From contig NZ_CP042431.1 of the NCBI RefSeq assembly GCF_007970185.1, forward strand, positions 4,030,001-4,094,000: 64,000 bases of DNA, read 5' to 3'. Positions 36,114 to 47,472 of this stretch are shown here, piece by piece. The number at the start of each line of letters is the position of its first letter. Position 1 is the stretch's first letter. The notes beneath the pieces were generated by a model. It saw nothing but the letters and a program-made list of their open reading frames with translations, made no database searches and was not told where the DNA came from. The stretch is from Pseudobacter ginsenosidimutans. GTDB taxonomy: Bacteria > Bacteroidota > Bacteroidia > Chitinophagales > Chitinophagaceae. A program made the position numbers and the translations under genes.

Positions 36114-36891
36114 AAAAAACTAGTTAAGGAGAATCAGCCGCTAAATGTAGTATACATCCGGATAATAAGGTTGTGGCCGTTTTGCAGATCAACGTGGCTT
36201 TTCAGCTACATGCAGATTTTTTTCAGGTAATAATTCTAATATTGAATTGTGAAAGGAACTACAGAAAGAAATACACGCCTTTCATTTGTTCGCACCTCCT
36301 CTATTTGATAGATTCCAGTATCTCCTCTTTTTGATCACAACTGATCGTTTCCTTCAAGATAAAGTTTCTAAATGCTTTCATTATTCCGTATGGCTTTCAG
36401 ATAAAGCGTGGGCAGAGCGAGTGTAAGTATGCAGCAGAGGGAATACGGTCGCCACCGCGGTTGCAGCGGGAAACGGAATTTTTGGTTTTACAGGTTATTC
36501 CAGTAAGGGAGGTTTATTCCGTTCTCAAACTGCAGTATCTCCGGTGGCAGACCAGCCCGCGCTTTTGTAGTGAAGGCTATGAGATGGCCCGTTATGGCTC
36601 TGATAACAGGCAGACGTGCCCTTTAACCCCTATGATGAAGCCCGCCTTTTGAAGTGCGGGTTTCATTGTTCCAGGAGCGGCTATAAGCCTGACTCAAGAG
36701 TGTTTGTTACAACATTTACATCAGTCAGGCCGTAGCTATTGCAGCAGCAATGTGAAAATGAAGGAGGCTTTCTGCGGAGGACAGCCTCTTTGATATTGTA
36801 GTCGCGACAGTATGTGTTTTTCCAAAAAAACCTCAAGCTATATCGATTTAGCAAAAAAATACCTACCTTTCCCTCCTGCTAACGCGCCATC
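36114..36891. other. 778-bp region without a supported gene
   Basis: No open frame here has convincing length or composition; the longest (36461-36652) lacks any family feature. A hairpin at 36635-36666 (ATGAAGCCCGC with GCGGGTTTCAT, one G-U) is followed by a weak T-rich stretch on the plus strand, so a short plus-strand RNA ending there is possible. TACCTTTC at 36864-36871 resembles the Bacteroidota -7 box and lies 28 bases before the sigma gene at 36892. Confidence 0.45.
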
Positions 36892-37428
36892 ATGGAAAAA
36901 CAGGAAGATATCATCCTACTAAACAGGTTAAAGGCCGGAGATATGCAGGCTTATGAGCTGTTGTATAAGAAATATTACAAACTGCTCAGCGCCGAAGCAT
37001 ACCTGATCCTGGAAGACGCTATGGAAGCGGAAGACCAGGTTCAGACATTATTTGTTGAGCTCTGGCAAAGGCAATTGTTCAATGCCATCAATGGTTCCGT
37101 TAAAGCCTATCTTCAAAGGGCCACTCATAACAGGTGCCTGAAAGTGATCAGGAAAAGAAAGTCCGTTTCCCGCCATTTCGGAAAATATTTATATGTTGTA
37201 AATGCAACTCCTGAAACTACTACTGTTGAAAAGGAAGAAGCAGACAGGGATTTCAATATGCATTCCCTCCTGAATGAGCTGCCCCTGCAACGTTCGGAAG
37301 CTTTTCATCTCGTATATATCGAAAATAAAAAATACAAGGAGGCAGCCGATCATATGGGGATTTCAATCAATTCAGTCAAAACCCATCTTAAACTTGCTGT
37401 AAGATCCTTGCGCAGCCGCTTTTCCTGA
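36892..37428 (+). CDS. ECF sigma-70 factor (FecI-like), locus 3
   Basis: At 178 residues it is the shortest of the three sigma factors and has no hydrophobic tail. Region 2 is at about residues 15-80 (AYELLYKKYYKLLSAEAYLI, EDQVQTLFVELWQRQ) and region 4 at about 125-175 (LPLQRSEAFHLVYIENKKYK, EAADHMGISINSVKTHLKLA). It starts with ATG, unlike the TTG-started sigma genes of loci 1 and 2. The FecR gene follows 86 bp downstream. It is predicted to drive the susC/susD genes of locus 3 when released. Confidence 0.9.
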   Translation: MEKQEDIILLNRLKAGDMQAYELLYKKYYKLLSAEAYLILEDAMEAEDQVQTLFVELWQRQLFNAINGSVKAYLQRATHNRCLKVIRKRKSVSRHFGKYLYVVNATPETTTVEKEEADRDFNMHSLLNELPLQRSEAFHLVYIENKKYKEAADHMGISINSVKTHLKLAVRSLRSRFS

Positions 37429-37514
37429 CCGGGCCTTCACCCGATCCAATGAAAAGCGGGTCATATAATGATGCACCGCGTAAACAGACCATTAAATTCA
37501 ATCACCAGCACCGG

Positions 37515-38687
37515 ATGAAATTATCCCAGGAACATATCAGACGCCTTCTCATGGAAAAGATCGCGGGAACGATCAGTGAAGAAGATGACCAGATGATCGA
37601 AGCGGAGATCGAACTTGACCCGGCGGTAAAAGCCAGTTGGGAAGCTATTTGCAGGACTATGAAGAGTGAAGAAGCAGAAGACTTCCTGAACAATCTCGAT
37701 GCAGATCGTTCCTGGGATTCGGTGGCCGCCAAAATACAGGCAGGTACTCCCGGCAGGTCGCGTCTTTACAAAAGGATAGCCGTTGCGGCGGCTGTGCTGT
37801 TGTTGCTGGTATCGGGGCTCTGGCTTAGCCTGAGACTCCGGAGCTCCGGCTCTTCGCCACTGGCTAAACAAACACAACTGTCAGGAAAAAGTACAGATAG
37901 CCTGCAACATGCAGTGGGACTCTACATGGCAGATGGAAGACAGATCAATTTGACGGATAGCGCAGGTCGCGTGATCGATCTCGGCGATGCCGCACTCAAT
38001 ACTTCAGGCAACAGCATGCAATTGCAGGCAGCCAAAACAGGAAAACAGGAATGGACAACCGTTTCCGTTCCTGCAAAACTGGATTACCGGATCGTGCTGG
38101 CAGATGGTTCTGAAGTATGGCTCAATTCCTCTTCCAGTCTACGGTTCCCGCTGCGTTTTACCGACAGTTTACGCGAAGTATTCGTGGAAGGTGAGGCGTT
38201 TTTCAGGATCAGTAAAAATGCTTCGCAGCCTTTTGTTGTACATAGCAAGGCTGCAGATATCCGTGTACTGGGCACTGCTTTCAATGTTCATGCTTATCAT
38301 GCCGGTAAGGCAACCATCTCTTTGGTGGAAGGTTCCGTTAAAACACGGATACCTGGTGCAGAAAAAGAAACTATGTTGAAACCCGGACTGGAAGCGGTGA
38401 TCGATACGGCAACAGGATCCAGTGTCCGCAGTTTCAAATCTGCCAATACACTGTCCTGGATGAAAGGCATTTATTATTTTCATGATATACCACTTTACGA
38501 GATCGGCGAAGTGTTGGAGCGCTGGTTTGGACTTACACTTGTATACAGCGATGCATCATTACGCAATCTCCCCGTTACCGGCGCCATCGAGAAAGATCAG
38601 CCACTGGCAGATTTTCTTTCCAGTCTGCAAACCACAGCCGGTATCAAAACCGAGATCCGCCAAAATCAATTATACCTCATCAGATAA
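37515..38687 (+). CDS. FecR-family anti-sigma factor, locus 3
   Basis: An N-terminal cytoplasmic region (LSQEHIRRLLMEKIAGTISE), a membrane helix near residues 90-108 (IAVAAAVLLLLVSGLWLSL), the FecR domain (VPAKLDYRIVLADGSEVWLN, GEAFFRIS, VLGTAFNVHAY) and the C-terminal DUF4974 domain (LYEIGEVLERWFGLTLVYSD) are all visible. The frame is open to 37449, but the ATG at 37515 starts the family-typical N-terminus. It should couple the locus 3 SusC to its sigma factor. A strong terminator directly downstream separates it from susC. Confidence 0.92.
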   Translation: MKLSQEHIRRLLMEKIAGTISEEDDQMIEAEIELDPAVKASWEAICRTMKSEEAEDFLNNLDADRSWDSVAAKIQAGTPGRSRLYKRIAVAAAVLLLLVSGLWLSLRLRSSGSSPLAKQTQLSGKSTDSLQHAVGLYMADGRQINLTDSAGRVIDLGDAALNTSGNSMQLQAAKTGKQEWTTVSVPAKLDYRIVLADGSEVWLNSSSSLRFPLRFTDSLREVFVEGEAFFRISKNASQPFVVHSKAADIRVLGTAFNVHAYHAGKATISLVEGSVKTRIPGAEKETMLKPGLEAVIDTATGSSVRSFKSANTLSWMKGIYYFHDIPLYEIGEVLERWFGLTLVYSDASLRNLPVTGAIEKDQPLADFLSSLQTTAGIKTEIRQNQLYLIR

Positions 38688-38707
38688 TTCCTGATTACTA
38701 TATCTTC

Positions 38708-38744
38708 AGCCTGTAAGCGTATAGCTGCTTACAGGCTTTTTTTA
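38708..38744 (+). terminator. Intrinsic terminator between fecR and susC, locus 3
   Basis: AGCCTGTAAGC (38708-38718) and GCTTACAGGCT (38727-38737) form a perfect 11-bp stem followed by seven T residues. It lies 20 bp after the fecR stop and about 70 bp before susC, so susC needs its own promoter or read-through. Confidence 0.88.
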
Positions 38745-38814
38745 TTTCCACCGGGATCCGTTCACCCGTTTTTTCAAAAAGGGGGTCATAGAACAAATAC
38801 CCACTAATTGCGCC

Positions 38815-41800
38815 ATGATGAAATTTGCCCTGGTTCTGAAGCGATCTTGTCTGCTCGGGATCGTTTTGATCATCACCAACTGCTGCCTGTTTGCGCAGGA
38901 CACCAAAAAGATCACGCTCACTGCTGCCAGCATCAGCTATGAAGATATTTTTGAAACGATACGCCAGCAAACCGGCCTGATCGTTTTTTATACCAATCAG
39001 CTGCTGAACGACAAAGAAAAGATCAGTGTCGATTTTCAGTCCACCCCACTGACGGCTGCGCTTCAGCAGATCTTCAACAATAAGAGCATCGGCTGGAATT
39101 TCAATAATAAATTTATCGTGCTGCGAAAAAAAGCGGAAGAGCCTGCAACGCAGGCACCTGCCGCCAATGCGCCGGCAGGCATCAAAGTGCAGGGATTGGT
39201 CACCGATGAAAAAGCCAGTCCGGTTTCAAATGTTACCGTCAAACTGAAAGGCGCTTCCAGTGGTGTGATGACGGATGCCCTGGGCAAATACTCCATTACG
39301 GTACCGAATGAAAAATCGGTGCTGGTCTTTACCCATGTAACCTCATTGGCCGAAGAGATCCTGGTCGGGAAAAACCAGGTGATCAATATAAGCCTGAAAT
39401 CCAAGGACGATCATCTGGCCGATGTGGTAGTGATCGGTTATGGCACTACACGTAAAAAAGATGTAACGGCATCGATCTCCTCCGTATCCAAGGAAGCATT
39501 GTCAGACAGAACATTATTATCACTGGCAGATGCTATGAAAGGCAAGGCTTCCGGCGTACAGATCATTCAGAACGATGGTACTCCCGGTTCGGAGAATACG
39601 ATCCGTATCCGCGGCGCAAGTTCCATCAGCGCGGGCAGTACGCCACTCTTCGTGATCGATGGCGTATTGCAGGATGATGCCAATAATATTAATCCGGGCG
39701 ACATTGAATCGATCGAGATCCTCAAAGATGCTTCGGGCACTGCCATCTATGGAGCGCGTGGCGCCAATGGCGTAATATTGATCACCACCAAAACAGGTAA
39801 GACCGGAAAAACGAGAATGGAACTGTATACCAATATCGGTTTCCAGCGTGCCGGTCACCTGTACGACCTCATGGATGCATCTGAGTATGCGCATGCCCGT
39901 TATCTTGCATCAGGCTATGTCTGGTCGGCCCCCGATCCCAATGACCCCAACAAACCCGCTACCACACAAGCTGGTATCACTTATTACCGCGACAGCCCCC
40001 TGGGAGAGACCGGTAGTTTCTGGGGCGTGTCTGAAGACAATGCCTTTGCCAATTGGCAAAACTTCAATCATCCCGATTCCACCAATACTGACTGGCAGCG
40101 CGCCATGTTCCAGAACAGCAAAGTGCAGGAATATCGTTTCAATGTTTCCGGCGGTAATGCCAATACCAAATTCTCGCTCATGGGTGGTTATCTCAATCAG
40201 GGAGGATTGGTGGTATACAGTGGTTACCAGCGATACAATGCACGATTCAATATCCAGCAAAGACTTTCCAAAAACATTCAGCTCACCGCCAATCTGCTGG
40301 GCACACGTACGGAAACCAACGGCTTCATTACGGGCTCTTACAATGGTGGCATCACGTCAAATGCAGTGGTCACCAGCATGCTGCAGCAACCTCCTGTGAA
40401 GCCATTGACATTTACCGATGTGGAAGACAATGAAGGAGTGGAAGGCTATATCACCAGCAATCCCTATTCACTGGCGGAAAAAGTTACGAACAACAGGTTC
40501 AGCAATGAATGGCTTGCCAGGATGGCCGCAGACTGGACCATCACCAATAATTTCAGCTTCAGGATCACCGGTACTTATTCAAATATCAATACGAATACAG
40601 ACGCATATTATCCGCGTTATACGCAGGCAGGCTCCAAGTACAAAGGCCGTGCGGTATTGTCGCGCGGAACCATCACCAAAATGATGAATGAGAACCTGCT
40701 CTATTATAAAGGCAGGATCGGTGACGAGCATCGGTTCAATGCGATGGGGGGCGCTATCGTGGAGCAATACAAGAATAACCTGCTTACTGCGGAGAACCAG
40801 AGTTATGATATCGAATTACTCGGGCCATACGGATTGGGAAATGGAACAGTGCCTATCATCCCAACCTATTCCATCACACAATGGAGAATGATGTCTTTCC
40901 TCGGCAGACTGGAATACTCATTCCGTGAAAAATATCTTGCTACAGTTACGATGCGTGCAGACGGTTCCTCCCGTTTCAGCAGGAACAATAAATGGGGTTA
41001 CTTCCCTTCAGCTGCGCTGGCCTGGAGAGTTTCGGAAGAGCCCTTCATGAAAGACCTGAAATTCATCAGCAGCATGAAACTGCGTACCAGCCTGGGACAG
41101 AGCGGGAACACTGCCATTCCGCCTTATCTAACGTTAAGTACAATCTCTACTTATTTTTCTCCGATGGATGGCCTTACACCCAATTTCGGAGTAGTGGTGG
41201 AAAGACCTGAAAACCCCACACTCAAATGGGAAACCACCACACAACTGGATGCCGGTATCGATATGACGCTCTTCAACGATAAGGTGTCGCTCACTATCGA
41301 CTGGTACACCAAGCGCACAGATGATCTGCTGATTCAGGTAGTAACTCCGGCTTACAGCGGTTACAGAAAAACCTGGACCAATCTCGGCTCTATACGAAAT
41401 GCAGGCGTTGAATTGACTATCGGCACCAGCCTTGTAAGAAAGAACCGGTTCAGCTGGAGCATCGATGCCAATATCGGTCTCAACAGATCCAAAGCCATTG
41501 AAGTAGGACCTGACCTGAATCTCGATCCCGGCGTAGTGGCAGGCGTTGGAGCCGCAGCCATCATCCGCAACGGGCAAACCATCGGACAATGGTATGGATA
41601 CCAGACCAACGGTATTTTTCAATCCTATGCAGAGATCCAGGCTTCCGGTCTTACCATGATCAATGGTCAGGCTATCAGCGCCATTCGCCCTGGTACACGC
41701 CGTTTCATCGATCAGAACAATGACGGTGTTATCAACTCATCTGATCGTGTAGTGATAGGGCAGGGCCAACCCGAATTCACCGGAGGCATAACCAATACTT

Positions 41801-42306
41801 TCAGTTACCAGGGATTTTCCCTGAATGCGGTTGTGCAGTACAGTTATGGTAACAGGATCTTCAATGCCAATCGTGTTGCCCTGGAAGCAGGACGAAGCAG
41901 CAACAATATGACCAAAGGCGCTACTGATGCATGGAGCCCTTCTCTGTACGACATGAATACCGGTAAACTGCTGAGAGAAGGTAATCCCGGCAATACATAC
42001 CGGATGCCGGGCAGCCCTGAAGAATTACTGATGATGGATGCCTGGATCGAAGACGGCTCCTATATCAGGTTAAGCGATGTAACGCTTTCATACTCCTTCC
42101 CTGTGAAAGCTACAAAGAAATTCGGCGTGCAGGGTTTGAGCCTCTTCGCCAGCGGGAAGAATCTCTGGATCCTGACAGATTATTCAGGATATGATCCTGA
42201 AGTGAATACAAGGCAGGGAGGATTCGGAGACCTGATGCCCTCACTCGATTATGCATCTTATCCCCGCTCCAGGGTATATTCATTCGGTTTAAAACTTCAA
42301 TTCTAA
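38815..42306 (+). CDS. SusC/RagA TonB-dependent transporter with STN domain, locus 3
   Basis: A normal-length signal peptide (MMKFALVLKRSCLLGIVLII to LFAQ) is followed by an STN domain (KITLTAASISYEDIFETIRQ), a carboxypeptidase-regulatory-like domain (KVQGLVTDEKASPVSNVTVK), the plug (VVVIGYGTTRKKDVTASISS; IEILKDASGTAIYGARGANG) and the barrel ending in SFGLKLQF. The STN domain fits control through the FecR and sigma genes upstream. The second Met (38818) is an equally good start. Unlike loci 1 and 2 it lacks the extended N-terminus and the conserved leader hairpin. It is intact although several genes after it carry frameshifts. Confidence 0.93.
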   Translation: MMKFALVLKRSCLLGIVLIITNCCLFAQDTKKITLTAASISYEDIFETIRQQTGLIVFYTNQLLNDKEKISVDFQSTPLTAALQQIFNNKSIGWNFNNKFIVLRKKAEEPATQAPAANAPAGIKVQGLVTDEKASPVSNVTVKLKGASSGVMTDALGKYSITVPNEKSVLVFTHVTSLAEEILVGKNQVINISLKSKDDHLADVVVIGYGTTRKKDVTASISSVSKEALSDRTLLSLADAMKGKASGVQIIQNDGTPGSENTIRIRGASSISAGSTPLFVIDGVLQDDANNINPGDIESIEILKDASGTAIYGARGANGVILITTKTGKTGKTRMELYTNIGFQRAGHLYDLMDASEYAHARYLASGYVWSAPDPNDPNKPATTQAGITYYRDSPLGETGSFWGVSEDNAFANWQNFNHPDSTNTDWQRAMFQNSKVQEYRFNVSGGNANTKFSLMGGYLNQGGLVVYSGYQRYNARFNIQQRLSKNIQLTANLLGTRTETNGFITGSYNGGITSNAVVTSMLQQPPVKPLTFTDVEDNEGVEGYITSNPYSLAEKVTNNRFSNEWLARMAADWTITNNFSFRITGTYSNINTNTDAYYPRYTQAGSKYKGRAVLSRGTITKMMNENLLYYKGRIGDEHRFNAMGGAIVEQYKNNLLTAENQSYDIELLGPYGLGNGTVPIIPTYSITQWRMMSFLGRLEYSFREKYLATVTMRADGSSRFSRNNKWGYFPSAALAWRVSEEPFMKDLKFISSMKLRTSLGQSGNTAIPPYLTLSTISTYFSPMDGLTPNFGVVVERPENPTLKWETTTQLDAGIDMTLFNDKVSLTIDWYTKRTDDLLIQVVTPAYSGYRKTWTNLGSIRNAGVELTIGTSLVRKNRFSWSIDANIGLNRSKAIEVGPDLNLDPGVVAGVGAAAIIRNGQTIGQWYGYQTNGIFQSYAEIQASGLTMINGQAISAIRPGTRRFIDQNNDGVINSSDRVVIGQGQPEFTGGITNTFSYQGFSLNAVVQYSYGNRIFNANRVALEAGRSSNNMTKGATDAWSPSLYDMNTGKLLREGNPGNTYRMPGSPEELLMMDAWIEDGSYIRLSDVTLSYSFPVKATKKFGVQGLSLFASGKNLWILTDYSGYDPEVNTRQGGFGDLMPSLDYASYPRSRVYSFGLKLQF

Positions 42307-42326
42307 ATTATCATAATCCCCTCCAT

Positions 42327-44050
42327 ATGCAATCAAGATCAAGTTTTCTGTTCTGGGGTATTTTGAGTGTATCGATACTTGGCGGTACAAGTTCCTGTAA
42401 TAAATTCCTGGAAGAAAAACCCATTACAGAATATACGGCAGATAATTTTTTCGTTGACAAAACAACGCTGGATGCCGGCATCGTAGGGATCTATTCCTCT
42501 GCCAAAGATCTGTTTGGCGTTTACACCAATACGCCGCTGTTCATGACGCAGCTGGGTACAGACGAAGCCATGTTCAAAGGAACATCCGGTGTCCGTTTCA
42601 GTTTCGACAGGCATTCTTTCTCTCCGCGCGAGGGCTCTATTTATGAATATTGGTTAAGGCATTATGAGATCGCTGCAAGGGCCAATACCATTATCGATGC
42701 AGCAGCCCGTGTATCATCCATTTCGGAAACCGACAGGAATATGATCACAGGCGAGGCCCGCTTTGTGCGCGCTTTCGTGTATTTCAGGCTGGTGCAGGCT
42801 TTTGGTGAATTGCCCATCATCGATAAACCCATCAAAGGTGGTTTCGATTACAGCCTGCCACGCAGGCCCATCAGGGATGTGTATGATTTCATCGTGAATG
42901 ATCTCGTTTATGCCGCTACGGAAGGAGTGTTATCCAAACAAAAAACGAATAATGGACATGCCAATCATTGGGCTGCCAAAACCCTGCTGGGAAAAGTGTA
43001 TCTCACTATGGCATCCGCCAAGGAAACGGCCCTCACCAAAACCACCGGTAAAGTAGATGGGTATAAAGATATTCCTGCTGATATAACTGAGCTCTATGGT
43101 AAGGCAAGGGATGTGTTGGGAGATGTGAAAGACAATAGTGGTGCATCACTGCTTCCAGTGTATGGAGATGTATTCACGATAGAGAATAAAATGTAAATGC
43201 TGAATCTTTGTTCGAGCTCCAGTTTGCCGCTACAGTTCCATATGGTACACAATGGACGAAGGAATATGGAATGATCGCGGCCGGAGGGCAAATCAATGGC
43301 AATCCTGCTTATTATACCAATTCCATGATCGGCCAGTGTAACCTGGTGTATGTGCCGAAGTTTTACAAGTATTACAAAAGCGGCCCCAAGGTAACGGACT
43401 ACGACAAACGAAGGGTCTGGAACCTGGCAGATTCCATTGTGAATATTGCCAACAATGTGCCCGCCAGTCTTACGTATATCTGGGGTACTTTATACAATCC
43501 CGACAAATACAATCAAACGATACTGGGTAGGTGCGGCGTTACCAAATACAGATGGGGCGCCAGTTGGAGGGCAAGTTCGCAATACCTGTATTCCAATTGT
43601 CCCAATAATGTGATCGTACTCCGTTATGCCGACGTGCTGCTGATGTTTGCAGAAGCTGATTTCAAATCAACGGGAACGATCTCTGCGGAAGGGCTCGAAG
43701 CCATCAATCGTGTGCGTCAGCGTGCGCGTGGACTTAAACCGAATGGCACTCCGGTTACCGAAGCGGAAACGCCGGGCTTTAATAATTATACAGCTTCAGA
43801 TATCAATATCGATGAGATATTGAAGGAGCGTGCACGTGAATTGTGTTTCGAATTCCAGCGCTGGTTCGACCTGGCAAGAACAGGTAAGTTCGAGTATTTT
43901 CTGGAACTGACCCGTCCGGCCAATGATGCGAATATCGTGAACACGGCTACCAGCTTCGATCCTGCCACTCACTACCTGTTCCCGATCCCGCAATCTGAAA
44001 TCGACCTGTCCACCAATAAAGAACAATTCAGACAAAATCCGAACTATTAA
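42327..44050 (+). pseudogene. SusD/RagB-family lipoprotein, locus 3, broken by one frameshift
   Basis: The first part (42327-43196) has a lipobox near GTSSC and SusD marks ITGEARFVRAFVYFRLVQAF and HWAAKTLLGKVYLTMA, and stops at a TAA. The second part continues in another frame through LFELQFAATVPYGTQWTKEY, VLRYADVLLMFAEADF, ELCFEFQRWFDLARTGKFEY and [11 protein letters not shown] to the normal SusD end. One A missing from the run at 43188-43191 explains the break: adding one A restores ENKNVNAESLFELQ, which is what SusD proteins have here. Either the sequence has an error or the gene lost a base; nothing else is missing. If intact it would be a 574-residue surface binding protein for the SusC encoded 20 bp upstream. 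Confidence 0.85.
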
Positions 44051-44090
44051 CAGGGCGCCTTATCAGCAATACCCTAAAATCTTGATTGAG

Positions 44091-45719
44091 ATGAAAAGAA
44101 AGCATTTCCTGGTTTGTTTACTGATTCTGGTAACAACCATTCCGTCCGTATCCGTACATGCGCAAACAAATTCCGGTAAGAAAAATTATGATGTTGTTGT
44201 ATACGGAGGCACAGCTTCCGGTGTGATTGCAGCAGTAACTGCTGCAAGGGAAGGCATGCGTGTAGCCATTCTTGAACCGAAGACCCACCTGGGTGGCATG
44301 GTATCCGGCGGGCTCTCTGCTACAGATCTGGGCCGCAAGGATGTGATCGGCGGCTATGTGAAGGAGGTTTACAAAAGGGCAGGGGATCACTACAAAGTGA
44401 CTGCTAAAGATGGCATCGCCTGGTTCCCTGAGCCGCATGTAGCTGAAAAAATGCTCAACGATATGGTGAAAGAGGCAAAAGTGGACGTATTCTTCCAGCA
44501 CCGCCTGAAAGAAAAGGGAGGCGTTGTTAAAAAGAACAAAGCTATCACCGGGATAAAAATGGAAAACGGAACTTCCTTCACTGGCAAGGTATTCATAGAT
44601 GCCACGTATGAAGGCGACCTGATGGCTTTTGCAGGCGTATCGTATGTAGTTGGCCGTGAGGCACAAAGCCTGTACAATGAATATTCCGCCGGCATTCGTG
44701 AAGGTTCAGGCCATCGCAGTGCATATGGCCCTGACGGAAAACTCCTGTTCGGCATTCAGCCAAATCCTCCCGGCCCCATTGGCGCAGGTGATAAGAAGAC
44801 CCAGGCTTATAATTTCAGGTTATCGCTCACCAACGATCCAAATAATAAACGCCCTTATCACAAGCCGGAGGATTATGACACGAATCGCTATTATGAATTG
44901 CTGCTCTCCACCCTGGATGCCATTAAGAACCTGGGTGCTGTGGAAGCCGCTGCAAAAATGTTTCCCGGTCCTGGTAAAGTTCCCAACAATAAAGTGGACC
45001 TGAACACGGCGGATTATGTGGGAGGTAACTGGGATTATCCGGATGGCTCTTACAAAAGAAGGGCGGAGATTTGGAAGGACCATGAGAATTATGTAAAAGG
45101 GTACATGTATTTCCTCGCCAATGATCCGCGTTTACCTGAAGAATACCGTGCAGGCATCAACCTGTGGGGCCCTTCCAAAGATGAATTCACCGATAACGAT
45201 AACTGGCCTTATGAACTGTATGTGCGCGAAGCCAGGCGTATGCTGGGTGAGTTCGTGATGATCCAGAAGGATGTGATCTCCGAAATGCAAAAGCCTGATC
45301 CCATCGGTCTGGGCTCTTATGGACTGGATGTTCACCGCGTACAGGGATATGCAGATGCAAAAGGTATTTTGAAATATGAAGGCGGCGTTCAACGCACTGA
45401 GCAGGAACGCATGAAACATATCCCTTACCAGATCCCATACCGTAGTATCGTTCCAAAAAAATCACAGGTATCCAATCTCCTGGTGACCGTTTGTATCTCC
45501 ATGAGCCATGTTGTATGTTCATCCCTCCGAATGGAGCCGCAGTATATGATCATCGGACAGGCTGCTGGTAACGCCGCTACCATGGCCATTCAGAATAAGA
45601 AAACTGTTCAGGATGTGGACACCAAAGCGCTTGGTGAAAAATTGCTGAGCCAGGGAGCTATCCTTGAGCACAAACTGAAAACTCTGGCTGATCTGCCCGC
45701 AGGAAAAAAAGAACAGTAA
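44091..45719 (+). CDS. FAD-dependent oxidoreductase (FAD_oxidored-like), exported
   Basis: A signal peptide ([20 protein letters not shown] to VHAQ) precedes a Rossmann FAD-binding start [20 protein letters not shown] and the family landmarks [55 protein letters not shown] and the C-terminal [20 protein letters not shown]. These are the marks of the FAD-dependent oxidoreductases often found in polysaccharide loci of Bacteroidota. The substrate is not known; oxidation of a sugar or sugar-derived alcohol is plausible (inference). It follows susD by 40 bp and is intact. A TTG at 44082 extends the frame by three residues, but the ATG fits the signal peptide. Confidence 0.87.
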   Translation: MKRKHFLVCLLILVTTIPSVSVHAQTNSGKKNYDVVVYGGTASGVIAAVTAAREGMRVAILEPKTHLGGMVSGGLSATDLGRKDVIGGYVKEVYKRAGDHYKVTAKDGIAWFPEPHVAEKMLNDMVKEAKVDVFFQHRLKEKGGVVKKNKAITGIKMENGTSFTGKVFIDATYEGDLMAFAGVSYVVGREAQSLYNEYSAGIREGSGHRSAYGPDGKLLFGIQPNPPGPIGAGDKKTQAYNFRLSLTNDPNNKRPYHKPEDYDTNRYYELLLSTLDAIKNLGAVEAAAKMFPGPGKVPNNKVDLNTADYVGGNWDYPDGSYKRRAEIWKDHENYVKGYMYFLANDPRLPEEYRAGINLWGPSKDEFTDNDNWPYELYVREARRMLGEFVMIQKDVISEMQKPDPIGLGSYGLDVHRVQGYADAKGILKYEGGVQRTEQERMKHIPYQIPYRSIVPKKSQVSNLLVTVCISMSHVVCSSLRMEPQYMIIGQAAGNAATMAIQNKKTVQDVDTKALGEKLLSQGAILEHKLKTLADLPAGKKEQ

Positions 45720-45736
45720 AAAAATATTACCGTCTC

Positions 45737-47460
45737 ATGTTCAAACAATTTGTACTCGTATGGATGCTGGGATGTAGCGCCCTGGTTGCTGCTGCCGGCA
45801 ACAGAACAGACAGTGCCTATGGATGGCCTGCACAAAAAGCTCCAACGTCCATCATTACCTGCAGTATCCAGCGCGGGAGTGATCTCAGGGAAATGAATCT
45901 TGCACAATCCGTGGCTGGACTGGCAGCGCAATCGCTCAATGAAGGAAAGACGAAGGAAGGCGTGTGGATTAGTGTATCCAATCCCAATTATGCCATCTAT
46001 TACCGGTCGCTGGTGAAACGGCTGCATGCAAAGGAAGCAGGAAGTCTTACTGCCTGGCAACTGGTTGACAGGTATGTCCCAATAGGCATCATCAAAGGAT
46101 ATGTTTTGTATGATGTGAGAAAAATGGACAATTCCGTTAACCTCGCCACTGTGTATGCAGGTCTGATGAAAGGGATCCTTGTTGATCTGTCTGAGGAAGC
46201 AACAGCCAGGGAAAAAGGACTGGTGAAATTATTCGACGCATCAGCCATCGATCCTGATCTGTCCACTTTTCTTCCTTTAAAAGAAAAAGTGAACAGGAAC
46301 CTGATGGTGCTTTGCAATCCTGAATTCAGTAATAACCGTGATTATGCCATTGCGCACAAGAGCCTGGTATGGCATGGGGTTGATTCCACGCTGAAAGGTT
46401 TGCTGGAATGGATACAGCCATTGTCGCCCGTAATCGGATGGAACAAGGGAGGTGAGTTCCAGCATATAGAGCCCTGTACACGGCGCGGTCTCATCAATAC
46501 AGCGTCCGACTGGTGTGTGAACCTCAGCCTGCTGAGTATTTACGAAACCAAAGCGCCTGCGAAGATCAAATCGCTGGCGCCAAAGGAGATCAACTGGAAT
46601 GATCAACGCAATTGCCAGTCTTTCGTGATGAGCGATGGCGACAATATGCAATGGACATTCGGCGATTTCATCAGCAGCAAGGATTACTGGTCCAATCCTT
46701 CCAATAGTGGTATTAATATGTCTTTCACTTCCTGCGTGGTGAATCTTTCTGCCGGGGCAGGGATGTATATGATGAGCTGCAACGGACACAGCCTGCAGGT
46801 GTATCTGTAGTGGAATATGGCGGAGGCTATTTTTACCCTGACCTCTTTGCAACGGCTACTGGTGAGCCTGAAAAGTGGTTGCGCGAACTGGCGAAACGCA
46901 TGAACAAACAAATGAAACTGACAGGTGTGAAAGTGCTCGGATTCATTTGCAGGAATATGTCGGGAGAAGCAGCGCAGCGCGCTTACCGGATCTTTGCGGA
47001 AGAGATCGAAGAACTTACCGGGATCATTGCTGTTCAGTATTCACCTTATAATGCCGGAAGGGGAAAAATATTTTGGGTAAAGAACAGGAAGGGTGCTGAA
47101 ATACCTGTTGTAACCGCTCGCTACCAACTCTGGCATAACCTGAAAAAAGAAGGTTCAGGCAATCCTGCAGAGCTGGTAGAGATGATCAATGAAGATGATT
47201 CAAAGGCTACTGCAACTGACCCTGCTTTGTCCTGGACTATCGTACATGCATGGTCGAGGTTCAATGAGCCCGGAAAAATAGTACATGCAGTATCCGATTC
47301 TGAGGAAGCGAAAAGACATGGTACCGGCGAGCGGGGTGTAACACCAGTCAAATGGATAGCAGATAGATTATCGTCCAATACAAGAGCAGTGAGCATTGAA
47401 GAACTGCTCTGGCGTATCAGGATGCAATACCATCCGGAAGAAACAAAGAAATTATTCTGA
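45737..47460 (+). pseudogene. GxGYxYP-type putative glycoside hydrolase, broken by one frameshift
   Basis: Part one (45737-46810) has a signal peptide, a region with SQ/NLAQSVAGLAAQSL and FDASAIDPDLSTFLPLKEKV, then SFVMSDGDNMQWTFGDFISS. Part two in another frame carries YGGGYFYPD, the signature that gives the GxGYxYP family its name. The join lies at the G runs 46754-46762: one extra G would give DVYDELQRTQPAGVSVVEYG reading straight into part two. The family is annotated as putative glycoside hydrolase on structural grounds; its reaction is unproven as far as I know. It sits between the two FAD oxidoreductase genes and 17 bp after the first. Whether the break is real or a sequencing error is open. 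Confidence 0.75.
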
Positions 47461-47472
47461 TAAAATAATGGA

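Noticed and set aside
36461-36652. 63-codon plus-strand open frame in the long gap
   Set aside because: No family features or signal peptide and no convincing start; it runs into the hairpin at 36635.
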